A program made the position numbers and the translations under genes. DNA of 64,000 nucleotides, taken from the NCBI GenBank assembly GCA_947462335.1, contig OX381713.1, positions 18,592,381 to 18,656,380 of the forward strand. Direction: 5' to 3'. The first letter of the stretch is position 1. The number at the start of each line of letters is the position of its first letter. Positions 54,197 through 62,537 of the stretch are shown piece after piece. This DNA is from Harmothoe impar (Eukaryota > Annelida > Polychaeta > Phyllodocida > Polynoidae). The notes under the pieces are model-generated. The model did not search any database and was not told the DNA's origin. It saw only the letters and a list, made by a program, of their open reading frames with translations.

Positions 54197-55333
54197 CTAC
54201 GTTATTTTTTTGACGGGGATCCACTCGTTGAACTTGTCGTCGTAACCTAACCAACGTACGAAAGCTAACTCTTTACCGTCGACGGTCTTGCGGCGCAACA
54301 CCTCGTCTATCAGGTAGTTGTTGTCGTAACGACTCTTGTACACCTTCTGAACCTCTTCCGGGTAGAAGACGCCTTTTATCTCCTCGCCCTTGTCGTCTTT
54401 CAGCTCGAACCCTCTGCTTCCCAACGTCTTAGCAACGTCGACCACTTCCTCGCGCCAGTTTCCCTCGTACCCTTTGTCGAAGGCGCCTTTAGTTCTCAAC
54501 ATCCTCACTCTGTCACCCGGAGCGATGACGTCGACGGCGGACGTCTTTGTTTTTTTCTTCTTTTTCCATATTTCGTCGATTTGTTTGTTAGTTGGGAGAT
54601 CTTGTCGGTAGAAAACTGTTTCGCTGTTTTCCGAGCTGACTTGAGCCGGCGCCATTTTCAACGTCTTGTGGTGAGTGCGATTGTAAGAAGACACTACATG
54701 GTGCAGTACGTCTACGTAGCGATACGTGCGCTTGTGTGTGAAATAACGCCACAGCTTCTCCTTCAGACTGCGGTTCAAGCGCTCCACTAGACTAGCTTTG
54801 ATGTCGTCGTTCTCGCCAGTGAAAAACTGTATGCCCTCGCTCTTCAAGTGATCTTGAAAGATCTTGTTCAAAAACTCTTTCCCCTTGTCTGTCTGAACAG
54901 TGCGCGGTCGTCTCTCGCCAGTGTCTGTCATCTTTCGGAAGGCCTCGGTAACATCAGCGCCGCTCTTGGATTTAATGGGAACGGCCCACGCGTACCTAGA
55001 GAAAACGTCGATCGCCGTCACCATGTACCGGAAGCGGCCGTTGTGAGACGCCAAAGCCTGCATGTCCATCAGATCTATCTGCCACTGCTGATCGATTGCG
55101 CCGGTTATAGTCTTGTTCCTTGCGAATTTTCTCCGAATGGGTTTATGTTTAGTGTAGGCGTCCAGCGACACTAAAGCATCTCGGATGACGGCCGGGTTTA
55201 GGTGGCGAAAATGATGTTTCTGGAGTTTAGTCACGCTAGTGAAACTGGAGGGTGCTTTGACGTCGGTATATCTAGCTACTACGCGCTTCTTTTCTTTTTC
55301 CTTCTTGGTCAGTCTCTTCACTGGTTTGCCCAT
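54197..55333 (-). CDS. Polinton integrase (retroviral type) with chromodomain
   Basis: 378 residues. The N-terminal basic part leads to the RNase H-fold catalytic core with Asp87 (WQIDLMDM), Asp149 (TDKGKEF) and Glu184 (SLVERLNRSLKEKLWRYFT), a complete D,D(34)E triad. The C-terminal domain includes SSYNRTHH and then a chromodomain (YLIDEVLRRK, FVRWLGYDDKFNEWIPV). Integrase inserts the linear element with 6-bp duplications, matching the AGGGTA repeats seen here. Chromodomains are thought to steer integration to modified histones. The frame is intact and overlaps the 387-residue ORF by 16 bp. Confidence 0.96.
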   Translation of the reverse strand: MGKPVKRLTKKEKEKKRVVARYTDVKAPSSFTSVTKLQKHHFRHLNPAVIRDALVSLDAYTKHKPIRRKFARNKTITGAIDQQWQIDLMDMQALASHNGRFRYMVTAIDVFSRYAWAVPIKSKSGADVTEAFRKMTDTGERRPRTVQTDKGKEFLNKIFQDHLKSEGIQFFTGENDDIKASLVERLNRSLKEKLWRYFTHKRTYRYVDVLHHVVSSYNRTHHKTLKMAPAQVSSENSETVFYRQDLPTNKQIDEIWKKKKKTKTSAVDVIAPGDRVRMLRTKGAFDKGYEGNWREEVVDVAKTLGSRGFELKDDKGEEIKGVFYPEEVQKVYKSRYDNNYLIDEVLRRKTVDGKELAFVRWLGYDDKFNEWIPVKKIT

Positions 55334-56481
55334 CGTTGGCCTGTTGGGGGCGTGAACGACGCCGCCGCCGCTAGGCGGTTGCGCCCTTTCCTTTTCTTAC
55401 TCGCCGCGCTCCTATAGGAAGTCGGAGTTTGGAAAAGTTCACTGCCCTCCTCGTCGTCAGAGGATTGATCGTCCACCTGGAGAGAAGAGTCTGCTGCTGC
55501 TACTGCTGCTGCTGCTTCTCCTTCTTCCGAGTCGAAGCTCGGTCGTTTCCGACCTCTGTCAGCAAGCCGTGTGTCCAAGCTTTGGCCAGGTCCGCTCGCT
55601 TTATACAGATGGTTTCCGATCAAGGAGTCTGTGGGAACTGCTTCGCGCAGCGCTTTTGTGAACGGAGAGTAGCCCGCCGGTCTGGGCGCCGTCTTCCTGA
55701 ACCTGGCGGCGTCGTTCAGTAAGTCCACTATGTTGATGCGTAGCTCAGGTGGTATTCTCCGACCCGACATCTCGCGCACCGCACCGTCCTCGTTCCACTT
55801 GACCACACCGGATTTCTCCAATTGTTTGTACAGCGCCACGGTCCGGGTGCGATTCCTCTTGGGAACTTGGTTCACCAACCGCTCAAGTAGGGACGCGCTG
55901 GCTTCTTCAGCAGACTGACGGAGGTGAGCCGGGGGCGAAGAAGTGTAGGACGAAGAGATGTTGCTGTTGTTGGGATTCGCGAGAAAAAATTGCAATCTAT
56001 TCAACAACCTTCGGTATTTCAACATTTTCTCGCGCGATTCCAAAGTGGGATCATTCAACACTAAGTCCAAGTCCCTGTAGATAAACTGTAGCACCTGGTG
56101 CAAGGCCGCGTCGGGATGAAGGGACTGTTCTGCCTGCTTGTGGTAATAGGCCATATCGGCAGGTAGGCGGGCGGCGGTGGCAGGAGCGGAACTCTCGTTC
56201 TTTTCAGTACGCTCATCAGGAAGAGGAGGAAGGTTTGGAGCAGTAGAAGTACTAGCAGCAGCGACTGCAGTAGTAGCAGCGCTAGTAGTAGCAGCAGGGG
56301 GCACATGATGAAGTAGACCTGCTCGTGATGATTTGTAGAGCGTCTCAGGATCCACGAGCGCTAAGCGTTTGTAGTGTTGTTGCTGCTCTGAGTCCGTCAT
56401 GGGGACGACGGTGGCGATGACGCTGGCGGTTGCGGTAGTGGTGGTACTGTCGGCGAGTAGGTGTCGAATGAGGTGTCTCAT
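55318..56481 (-). CDS. Conserved Polinton protein with NIVDLLNDA module, 387 aa
   Basis: A low-complexity Ala/Thr/Ser N-terminus is followed by KRLALVDPETLYKS, a helical region (EKMLKYRRLLNRLQFFL), then VVKWNEDGAV ... INIVDLLNDAARFRK ... SPFTKAL ... LIGN. This last module recurs in Polinton genomes next to the packaging genes, but I know no established function. The C-terminal tail is acidic, then basic (SKKRKGRNR), consistent with nuclear or DNA contact. The start used is 4 bp into the previous ORF (ATGA overlap). A downstream ATG at residue 28 (MTDSEQQQ) is an alternative start and fits the conserved part. Confidence 0.75.
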   Translation of the reverse strand: MRHLIRHLLADSTTTTATASVIATVVPMTDSEQQQHYKRLALVDPETLYKSSRAGLLHHVPPAATTSAATTAVAAASTSTAPNLPPLPDERTEKNESSAPATAARLPADMAYYHKQAEQSLHPDAALHQVLQFIYRDLDLVLNDPTLESREKMLKYRRLLNRLQFFLANPNNSNISSSYTSSPPAHLRQSAEEASASLLERLVNQVPKRNRTRTVALYKQLEKSGVVKWNEDGAVREMSGRRIPPELRINIVDLLNDAARFRKTAPRPAGYSPFTKALREAVPTDSLIGNHLYKASGPGQSLDTRLADRGRKRPSFDSEEGEAAAAVAAADSSLQVDDQSSDDEEGSELFQTPTSYRSAASKKRKGRNRLAAAASFTPPTGQRWANQ

Positions 56482-56810
56482 ATACGGAGAATGCTCTTTA
56501 TAAGCGGTAAGGCCATCCCTATGAGAGCCGGAATGAGGAAACCTCCCTCTTGTACCAAGACGCGTCTCTTTTTTTTGATGGGCGTAGATTTTTTGCCGAC
56601 CTCCCTCAACACGTCAGCCGATTCTCGAAGCTTGTCCAGTTGTTTGTCGCTGAGCGGGATGTTCCCTACCAGTAAATTGTGACAGATCTCACTCAACGCT
56701 GCGATCAGATCGTCGCTTCCAGAGTCTATTAGATGCGAGCAGTCCTTTGGCGAGCACTTAGCTAAGTGCTTGAGAGTACCAAAGTGTCTTTCGAGTAGAT
56801 GAGAAAACAT
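56478..56810 (-). CDS. Small Polinton protein with hydrophobic C-terminus, 110 aa
   Basis: The body is acidic and helical (LIAALSEICHNLLVGNIPLS, then KQLDKLRESADVLREV). A basic hinge (KKKRR) and a hydrophobic tail (GGFLIPALIGMALPLIKSIL) follow. Small proteins with the same E-x-x-x-N-x-L-x-G-x-x-x-L-S and basic-GGF-hydrophobic architecture occur next to the ATPase in other Polintons. The tail could be membrane-active or virion-associated, which is inference. It lies 5 bp after the ATPase stop and overlaps the next gene by 4 bp. Confidence 0.72.
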   Translation of the reverse strand: MFSHLLERHFGTLKHLAKCSPKDCSHLIDSGSDDLIAALSEICHNLLVGNIPLSDKQLDKLRESADVLREVGKKSTPIKKKRRVLVQEGGFLIPALIGMALPLIKSILRI

Positions 56811-56815
56811 TTTTG

Positions 56816-57522
56816 CTACTGCTTTCTCTTGTTCTTTTTTTTGTCTAGCGGTACGAATACTAGCTGAGAGTGTATGGACGTCAAAGAGGAGCGTATTCTC
56901 AGATCGTCAGGTGTTGACTGCTTGAAGTCCAGAAGGAGGTATGAGTGAGGTCGCTTGAGTTCATGGGTAAATATACTAGAGAGGGCCGCCGCGTTGGAGG
57001 GAAACACCTGGCGAGACAGACTAGCTATTTGCCCCATGTCGCGCGGGTTCTTGAAAACGATCATGTAGTGAGCGTTCAGACACATAGTTCGAAAGTCGGG
57101 TGATTTCTGGTGATATATATGACGCTCACGTTCCAGTGATGGGATTATTTAGTAAAGATGTCGGCTACCACTTGCTGATTGGAACTGCTCATCAGATCGT
57201 CCAATATCAGTAGAGTGTGCGGTCGTAAAGCGTCTTCTGCTACTTCCACGTCTCCCGCTATAGACTCTTTGCTAGGAAGACCTTCTCTGAATTCCACACC
57301 GTACTGATTTTGCATTTTTTCAAACAGAGGTTGCCACTCGCCGTAATGGTAAAAAGTCTTTTCCACCGGTGGCGTGACCAAATTGTTCACGTCGCTCAGA
57401 AATTGATCCACCAAGCGCGATTTTCCACAACCCGACGGACCGCTAATGATACAACTAAAGGGTCCTTGTAGTCGAGCGTCGAAATGAATTTCTGTGAAGA
57501 GTTTGCTTTTACTACTCGACAT
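56816..57522 (-). pseudogene. FtsK/HerA-type packaging ATPase, broken by a stop and a frameshift
   Basis: The family packages DNA into adenovirus-like and Polinton capsids. The N-terminal piece (57522-57145) has Walker A (GPSGCGKS, residues 28-35) and Walker B (LLILDD, residues 104-109), then meets an in-frame TAA at 57145-57147. Homologous sequence continues past that stop for about 15 codons in the same frame. The remaining C-terminal piece (LNAHYMIVFKNPRD onward) is in another frame, from about 57085 to 56816. Two independent lesions within about 60 bp argue for true decay rather than a programmed event. Confidence 0.88.
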
Positions 57523-57631
57523 TTTTTTGGTTTTTTTCAGGACGCGTCAGAGAGTAGTTGTGTGTCTGACTGTCTGCTGTGTTTCTCACTCGAACGGTCG
57601 GTAGTGAATGGTTGTGGAGAAAAGTCAGCCG

Positions 57632-57647
57632 ACCTTTTTATTGATAC
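57632..57647 (-). promoter_or_regulatory. TATA-type promoter upstream of the ATPase
   Basis: On the minus strand GGTATCAATAAAAAGGTCGG, nearly the same as the major-capsid promoter word, about 110 bp before the ATPase start. It would drive the ATPase-to-minor-capsid run of genes. Confidence 0.6.
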
Positions 57648-57738
57648 CGGCCGGTGTCACAGTAGCGGCTGCAGAAGTGACTTTTTTCTTTTTTTTTTTT
57701 TGCGGTAAAATTCTATTTTCACTCAATAGCCATAAATG

Positions 57739-57771
57739 TTTGTATCAGACTCCAGAGGAGTCTGATACAAA
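57739..57771. repeat. Perfect 15-bp-stem hairpin in the Polinton spacer
   Basis: TTTGTATCAGACTCC, loop AGA, then the exact reverse complement. It stands alone between the minus-strand gene array and the right arm. Confidence 0.9.
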
Positions 57772-57789
57772 TATTTATTTTTTAAAAAA

Positions 57790-57790
<1 letters not shown>

Positions 57791-57826
<36 letters not shown>

Positions 57827-57886
57827 GGAGGAGGAGGAGGAGGAGGAGGAGGAGGAGATTAATTTTTTTTTTTTTTTTTTTTTTTG
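57791..57886. repeat. GGA-rich purine tract followed by a T-run
   Basis: About 67 bp of pure AG sequence, mostly (GGA)n, followed within a few bases by more than 20 T. This is a strand-asymmetric tract that could form triplex or quadruplex structures. Confidence 0.95.
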
Positions 57887-58041
57887 ATCATTTAGGCAAA
57901 GCTCGTCGCTTTGCCGCTTTTTTTTCTATTTCTGTGTTGTGACACGATCGTCTCGAAAAAGCAATAAGGCGTGTGAGCGCGGCGGTGACAAATACATATT
58001 GGAGCGTATGGTTTAAAATAGTGCGTCCCTATCTTCTTCAA

Positions 58042-58548
58042 TTAGGCTGCGTTGCAATATGCGGGATAACAAGTGACGACGTCGAAACGTTTAGAGACCG
58101 TGTTCACGTCGGCCACAACGCGCGCCCACCGAGTGGGAGCTGCAGTCGCTCCCAAGAAACCGATCAGCTTGTCGAATCGTTTCATAGCGCTTATTCTCAC
58201 TTTATAAGAGGAGGCAGGGTGAGGAGAGTAGCGGCGCTCTTTCTTTTCATGAAACGCCCAACGAGTGGGGGCGCTGAGAGCGGCTGTTATGCAATGGTAG
58301 AGTAAATACTGTTCTGAGAAGACGGCTCTCGGCCATGTTGCTACGTTTTCCTTTTCCGCTCTTGTACAACGACGATTTCTTTGGCGCTCAGCTTTGCTTT
58401 TCTCGAGAATTCGGTACGCTTCAAGAGAAGCGTGAACCTCAACTACGTGACGCTCTCTCCTTTGAGATAAAAAAATAACCGGGCAGTTGAGGAGGGCACT
58501 TTGTTCGCGTGTCCGTCTTTTAGAAACTCGCGCCCTCTGGGGCGCCAT
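58042..58548 (-). CDS. Unrecognised basic ORF in the Polinton right arm, 168 aa
   Basis: I do not recognise it. The protein is basic throughout (ARVSKRRTREQ at the start), with a repeated segment SAPTRWA / AAPTRWA about 45 residues apart, reflecting a duplicated GCGCCC..ACTCG.TGGGCG DNA word. A TATA-like CCTATAAAAGACTGAG on the same strand at about 58766-58780 could be its promoter. The AAAGACTG part is shared with the major-capsid promoter. No resemblance to polymerase motifs is visible. Confidence 0.42.
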   Translation of the reverse strand: MAPQRARVSKRRTREQSALLNCPVIFLSQRRERHVVEVHASLEAYRILEKSKAERQRNRRCTRAEKENVATWPRAVFSEQYLLYHCITAALSAPTRWAFHEKKERRYSPHPASSYKVRISAMKRFDKLIGFLGATAAPTRWARVVADVNTVSKRFDVVTCYPAYCNAA

Positions 58549-58763
58549 ATTTCTTTCCTCCGAAACAAAAAAGACTGAGTGAAAATAAAAATTTAAAAAA
58601 ACAAAAAGCTCAAAGAAAAAAAATAAGCAATAAGCAGACTCAGCTCGAAATTCCCTGCTGGCGTGATGGCGGTGACTGCAGGCGGTGGCGGCGGTCGGCT
58701 GGCCGGCGGTGGCGGTGTCGGGGGCGATGGTAGAAGGGGGTGTGGAAAGAGAGATGCATCTCA

Positions 58764-58781
58764 GTCTTTTATAGGAGCGGC
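58764..58781 (-). promoter_or_regulatory. TATA-like promoter, Polinton right arm
   Basis: On the minus strand CTCCTATAAAAGACTGAG, which shares TAAAAGACTG with the major-capsid promoter. Confidence 0.5.
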
Positions 58782-59087
58782 GAGAGTTCGACTTAGTCTG
58801 ACATTTTCAGCTGTCGCATGCTGACCTGCTGCTATCATAAGAGAAACAAAAGCCCTAATCACGCTTTTCAGCTGGATCCTTCCACCCACCAGACATGGAT
58901 CCAGATGGGAGGGTGGTTTAAAATTAATCCGTGTACCGACTGTCATACAATAGTGTAATTAGTTGAACGCGTGTTACCTGTATAAAGGATTAGCAGGTCA
59001 TGGGCTTAGAGTGTGTATAGAAAAACAACTACAGGTAGCGTGAACAAAGCGACCCCCTCCCTTTCTGTCACTCTGTCTGTGACCAGA

Positions 59088-59262
59088 GGGCGCGCGTGTG
59101 GTAAGCGGCTTAAATCTAAAGAAAAAAAAACACCCTCTCCTGTCGTCAGCAGTCAGCTGGCCGGCGGCTGGAAAATGCGATTAGAGGGATGATGAGCGCG
59201 TAGTAAGCGACTTAAGGCTAATCTAAAGACCTGCCGTGAAAGGGCAGCTGGCCGGCGGCTTG
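59088..59262 (+). repeat. Two-copy upstream element before the alanine-rich ORF
   Basis: Two imperfect copies about 93 bp apart: GTAAGCG(A/G)CTTAA, TCTAAAGA and CAGCTGGCCGGCGGCT, then GAAAA. A third GGCTGGCCGGCGG lies at about 58696. The pair sits just upstream of the TATA box at 59282. Confidence 0.65.
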
Positions 59263-59280
59263 AAAAAAGGGGGGAGTAAG

Positions 59281-59290
59281 GGTATATAAG
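59281..59290 (+). promoter_or_regulatory. TATA box for the plus-strand Polinton gene
   Basis: GGTATATAAG, with a start region about 30 bp on and the first ATG of the alanine-rich ORF about 90 bp downstream. Confidence 0.65.
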
Positions 59291-59377
59291 GGGGAGTGAA
59301 ACCCTATTCGTCATCGTCAATCATCATTCACTCTACTACTACTACTACTACCACCACCACCAGCACCACGCCTCAAT

Positions 59378-60016
59378 TTGCAGATCCCCATGATGGAAAG
59401 TTGCGACCGTGACATGAAGCGGTATGACGAAGCGGCGCGCGAATGTGAAGCTGATGCTGTAGCCTCTGCTACTGCTGCTGCTAGTGCCGCTCATCGTGCT
59501 ACTGCTGCATTTACTGCCGCTGTTAGTGACGCTGGTTGTGATGACGTTGTTGTTGTTGCCGCTGCGGCTGTGACTGCTGCTGTTGCTGCCGCCGATGCAG
59601 CTACTCATGCCGCCGATGCCGACGCTGCTGCTGCTGATGCTGTTGCGGCTGCCGATGTCGCCGCTGATAACGCTGCTAGTGCACGCTCTGCTGCCCTTGC
59701 TACTGTCGCTGCTGCTGTTGTTGCTAATGCTCACGCTACTGCTGCTGCCGCTGCTGCTGCTGCTGCTACCGCTGCTGCCGAGGCTGCTGCTGCTGCTGCT
59801 GATGCTGCTGCTGATGCTGCTGATGCTGCTGATGTTAGCAGTCGCGTCGACAAAGAATCGTCATTTGTCACTCTTAAACCTCCAGTTGAACGCGCGACGG
59901 GTAGTAGGGCTACCAACGCGACGGCTGGATGGTGCAAATGGTGTCGTCGCTTCTGCTCGTGCACTTGCTTTTCTTCCGGTCCTACCTGCTGCTGCTACGG
60001 TATAATAGTGTTATAG
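59378..60016 (+). CDS. Alanine-rich orphan protein with Cys-rich tail, 212 aa
   Basis: The only plus-strand candidate in the element. It has a short charged N-terminus (MMESCDRDMKRYDEAARECE), then about 130 residues that are overwhelmingly Ala with regularly placed Asp, Thr and Val, predicted to be one long helix. The tail is Cys-rich (WCKWCRRFCSCTC). ATGs at 59378, 59390 and 59393 are possible starts. A TATA box and duplicated upstream element support expression. The GCT-biased DNA could arise by triplet slippage, and its antisense strand is also open, so coding status is unproven. I know no Polinton family like it. Confidence 0.45.
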   Translation: MQIPMMESCDRDMKRYDEAARECEADAVASATAAASAAHRATAAFTAAVSDAGCDDVVVVAAAAVTAAVAAADAATHAADADAAAADAVAAADVAADNAASARSAALATVAAAVVANAHATAAAAAAAAATAAAEAAAAAADAAADAADAADVSSRVDKESSFVTLKPPVERATGSRATNATAGWCKWCRRFCSCTCFSSGPTCCCYGIIVL

Positions 60017-60048
60017 TGTTTGAATGAGAACGCGCGTAGTTACACATA

Positions 60049-60902
60049 CCCAGTAAACACAACGACGTTGGTCAGACGTAAATCTACGTTGAATTTTGGT
60101 CTGAACTACGTAATTTTAGTAGGTTTATCAACGTCAAAACATTAAGGTTTATTTACCAATCTCAAACCTGCAGGTCTGATTTACGTAGCTCCTGAAGAGG
60201 TAAATCTATGTTTAACACACTACATATAATTCTACATAGTGGGACTCAGACAAAGACTTGTAATATATTGCAGACAAATTTACATTTGCAAACAATATTC
60301 CTACAAAGTAACTACTATAATTTTCAATCTCATCTCATTCTACATAGTATATTCTTGTAGTTCAATTGAACAGCCTGAAAGTATAGATCTGTTGAATAGT
60401 TTTGGCTGCAGAGAGGCTTTGTAATTCTTCCATTACCACCAATGTGGTGTCCTCACAGTAAAGTGCCTCAAAGCACCTATTCATGCACAGTACTTTAATC
60501 GCCTGTCCTTTATATATAAATATTCTATTGAATACGGTTTATTTGCATGATATTGAATTTCAGAATTAATGAGAATTTACTGCTTGAATGTGGTAGATTT
60601 GTTAAAGAGCTGTAATATTCTCTCCATAATTGATAGTGCTGCCACCTAGTGTGACACGGAAAAGTCATCTACCCAATTGAAGTTGAAAAGTTACGTCGTT
60701 TAACGTAGATCTATGTAGAATCTTTACGTCTGAATGAGGTAGATCAACGTAAATCAGACGTCTACATCTGTTGAACGTAAATAAACCTTAACGTTTTGAC
60801 GTCTACAAACCTTCCAAAATTACCAATCTCAAACCTTTTGGTTGGACATCTACCTAGAGAAACCTCTGAGCTATGTTGGAACTACGTAGGGTGTTTACTG
60901 GG
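60049..60902. mobile_element. 854-bp MITE nested in the Polinton
   Basis: Termini CCCAGTAAACAC and GTGTTTACTGGG, flanked by TA on both sides (60047-60048, 60903-60904). The arms continue with inverted similarity for about 200 bp, including GACGTCAAAACGTTAAGG-like words. The middle (60240-60640) has no usable transposase frame. The family may relate to the CCCAGT-ended elements elsewhere in the window. Confidence 0.85.
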
Positions 60903-60959
60903 TAGACGCTGTAACAGATGTGCTTTTTTTTGAAAATATAATTTTAGCATAACATGAAA

Positions 60960-61379
60960 CTTGTTGTGTTTATTTTCTATATATAAGTTCTTTGTTTACA
61001 AACAGTCACGTGTCACGTGGTTTTGTTTACAAACAAGAGAGCCACGTGGTGTTGTTTACAAACAAACCCTAAGTAGGTCACGTTACCCTAGTTACCAGAA
61101 TGCCGGCTTCTGATTGGCTGAGCCTAAGTAGGTCACGTGACGTAAGTAGGTCACGTTACCATGGTTACCAGAATGCCGGCCTCTGATTGGCTGAGAGCTT
61201 CTAAGTAGGTCAGTAGGTCACCCAGAATGCTGGCTTCTGATTGGCTGAGAGCCCTAAGTAGGTCACGTTACCATGGCAACGGGTCACGTGACCAAATGGT
61301 GGCCTCTGATTGGCTGCATATCGATCGAGTAATAAACAGTAGTTAACCATAGTCCCTTTCCGATACATACTATACTACT
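60960..61379. repeat. Polinton right terminal inverted repeat
   Basis: 420 bp, the inverse of 50313-50750, with the same CCAAT, CACGTG and TGTTTGTAAACAA-type motifs in mirror order. Confidence 0.95.
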
Positions 61380-61385
61380 AGGGTA
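61380..61385. repeat. Target site duplication AGGGTA, right
   Basis: Exact match to 50307-50312. Confidence 0.95.
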
Positions 61386-61479
61386 TGTAAGAAGAGTTTA
61401 AAGGAGGAGCTTATCCTGCTTATGAACTGAACTGTTAAATTAATGTGACTAACCACTTGGAGGTATAGCAATAGACTTG

Positions 61480-61556
61480 GCATGTATGGCTGATGGACTA
61501 GTGGTGTATAGATCTCTCAGTCGGCAGATCAGGGGTTTGAATCGCCATAACGTCAT
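61480..61556 (+). repeat. Possible tRNA-derived SINE fragment
   Basis: GACTAGTGGTGTATAGATCT followed by GGTTTGAATCGCC, an imperfect B box. It is weaker than the fragment at 50105-50190. Confidence 0.3.
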
Positions 61557-62119
61557 CTTTTACTGAAGTTTGTTCATATATTTATACATGTTAAAGGGGC
61601 ATTCTCATCACTCGCACTTGACCACATGGTAGACTAGAACAATACTATAATTGTAAATGGGATACGCTCGGTGAGAATGCCACTTTAATGAGATGAAGTT
61701 TCAAAACCCAGGCCTACAGTTTGAAAGAGTGCTCCTTTGGTTTTATGTTCTACCTTTTGTTTAGTATTATAAAATGTATAACAAAAATACGTTATCTACG
61801 TCAAAATAACGTTTTTAAAGTAATAGCATTTTGCTATAATAAGGAGCCATGGGAAAACGTTATATAACGTTGTATAACCTATTTGTTTACTGGGTGCAGG
61901 TAGGTGAAAAGAAGTATGTATACATGATTACGTTGTGATGGCAAGAGATACATGGCCCGACCAGAGATCCTGGTATCTGTAACCAGGTAGGCTTTGATTG
62001 TATATTTATATAACTTGTGCATCTCTATATGTGCTTGGAGAGTGACCTAGTACTACTTAAAAGTTCAGTGTCTAGCCTGAGCTGGTTTTCTAGTCACCGA
62101 TATTACACTAGCGTTCACC

Positions 62120-62135
62120 ATGGGAAAGACTAAAG
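62120..62135 (+). CDS. Possible short first coding exon
   Basis: CACCATGG is an optimal start context. ATGGGAAAGACTAAAG is followed immediately by a splice-donor-like GTAACG. Sixteen bases are far too few to name a product, and no second exon was found in the remaining 1.9 kb. Confidence 0.22.
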
Positions 62136-62537
62136 GTAACGTACATCTCTATACTTTGTGTATTTACACAATATATATGCAAGTTCTAGACATATCTCTA
62201 CGTACTGATAAGCATATAGGTGTGTCATTCTCATACATAACTGTTTTCCAAAAGTCCAAGTAGCATTATGCAGAGAGCCAAAGATTATATAATTAATCGG
62301 TGATAAATAGTACTTTATTTCATGGTGTATATATATATGGCAGTCCCATATATTTAACCAAAGAACTCACCCCACGAAATAACCGTCACCAGTACTTTAC
62401 GGCCTGTCATCATAATTTATGAGTTACTATAGTAACCACTATGACGTAGGTTCATGTTCATCCCAGGTTGCAAGTGATATCATGGGCTTTATAGACCCCT
62501 GTCTTTGGGGTTGGATGGAAACGTATTTTAGGGTCCT

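Larger units (their letters stand above)
50313..61379. mobile_element. Polinton/Maverick element lacking DNA polymerase B
   Basis: 11,067 bp bounded by AG...CT termini, terminal inverted repeats and a perfect 6-bp target duplication. It carries the Polinton/adenovirus-like set: major and minor capsid proteins, cysteine protease, packaging ATPase and a retroviral-type integrase with a chromodomain. All are on the minus strand with overlaps or short gaps between many of them. Autonomous Polintons are usually 15-20 kb and encode a protein-primed polymerase of more than 1,000 residues. No such frame or remnant is recognisable here. The element is GC-richer than its surroundings, as expected of foreign DNA. 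It is best described as a defective, virus-like integrated element with ATPase and protease breaks. Confidence 0.96.

Noticed and set aside
57085..57147. Programmed frameshift in the ATPase
   Set aside because: A stop codon and a separate frame change occur close together and no slippery sequence is evident, so decay or sequence error is more likely.
59348..59734. Serine-rich antisense ORF opposite the alanine-rich ORF
   Set aside because: It is the complement of the same triplet-biased DNA, and only the plus strand has a TATA box and a sensible start.
59440..59840. Antifreeze-type protein
   Set aside because: The Ala richness is compositional. The strict 11-residue Thr periodicity of known fish type I proteins is not maintained.
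57523..60960. Hidden DNA polymerase B
   Set aside because: No frame in this arm is long enough, and no polymerase motifs were recognised in the short ORFs.
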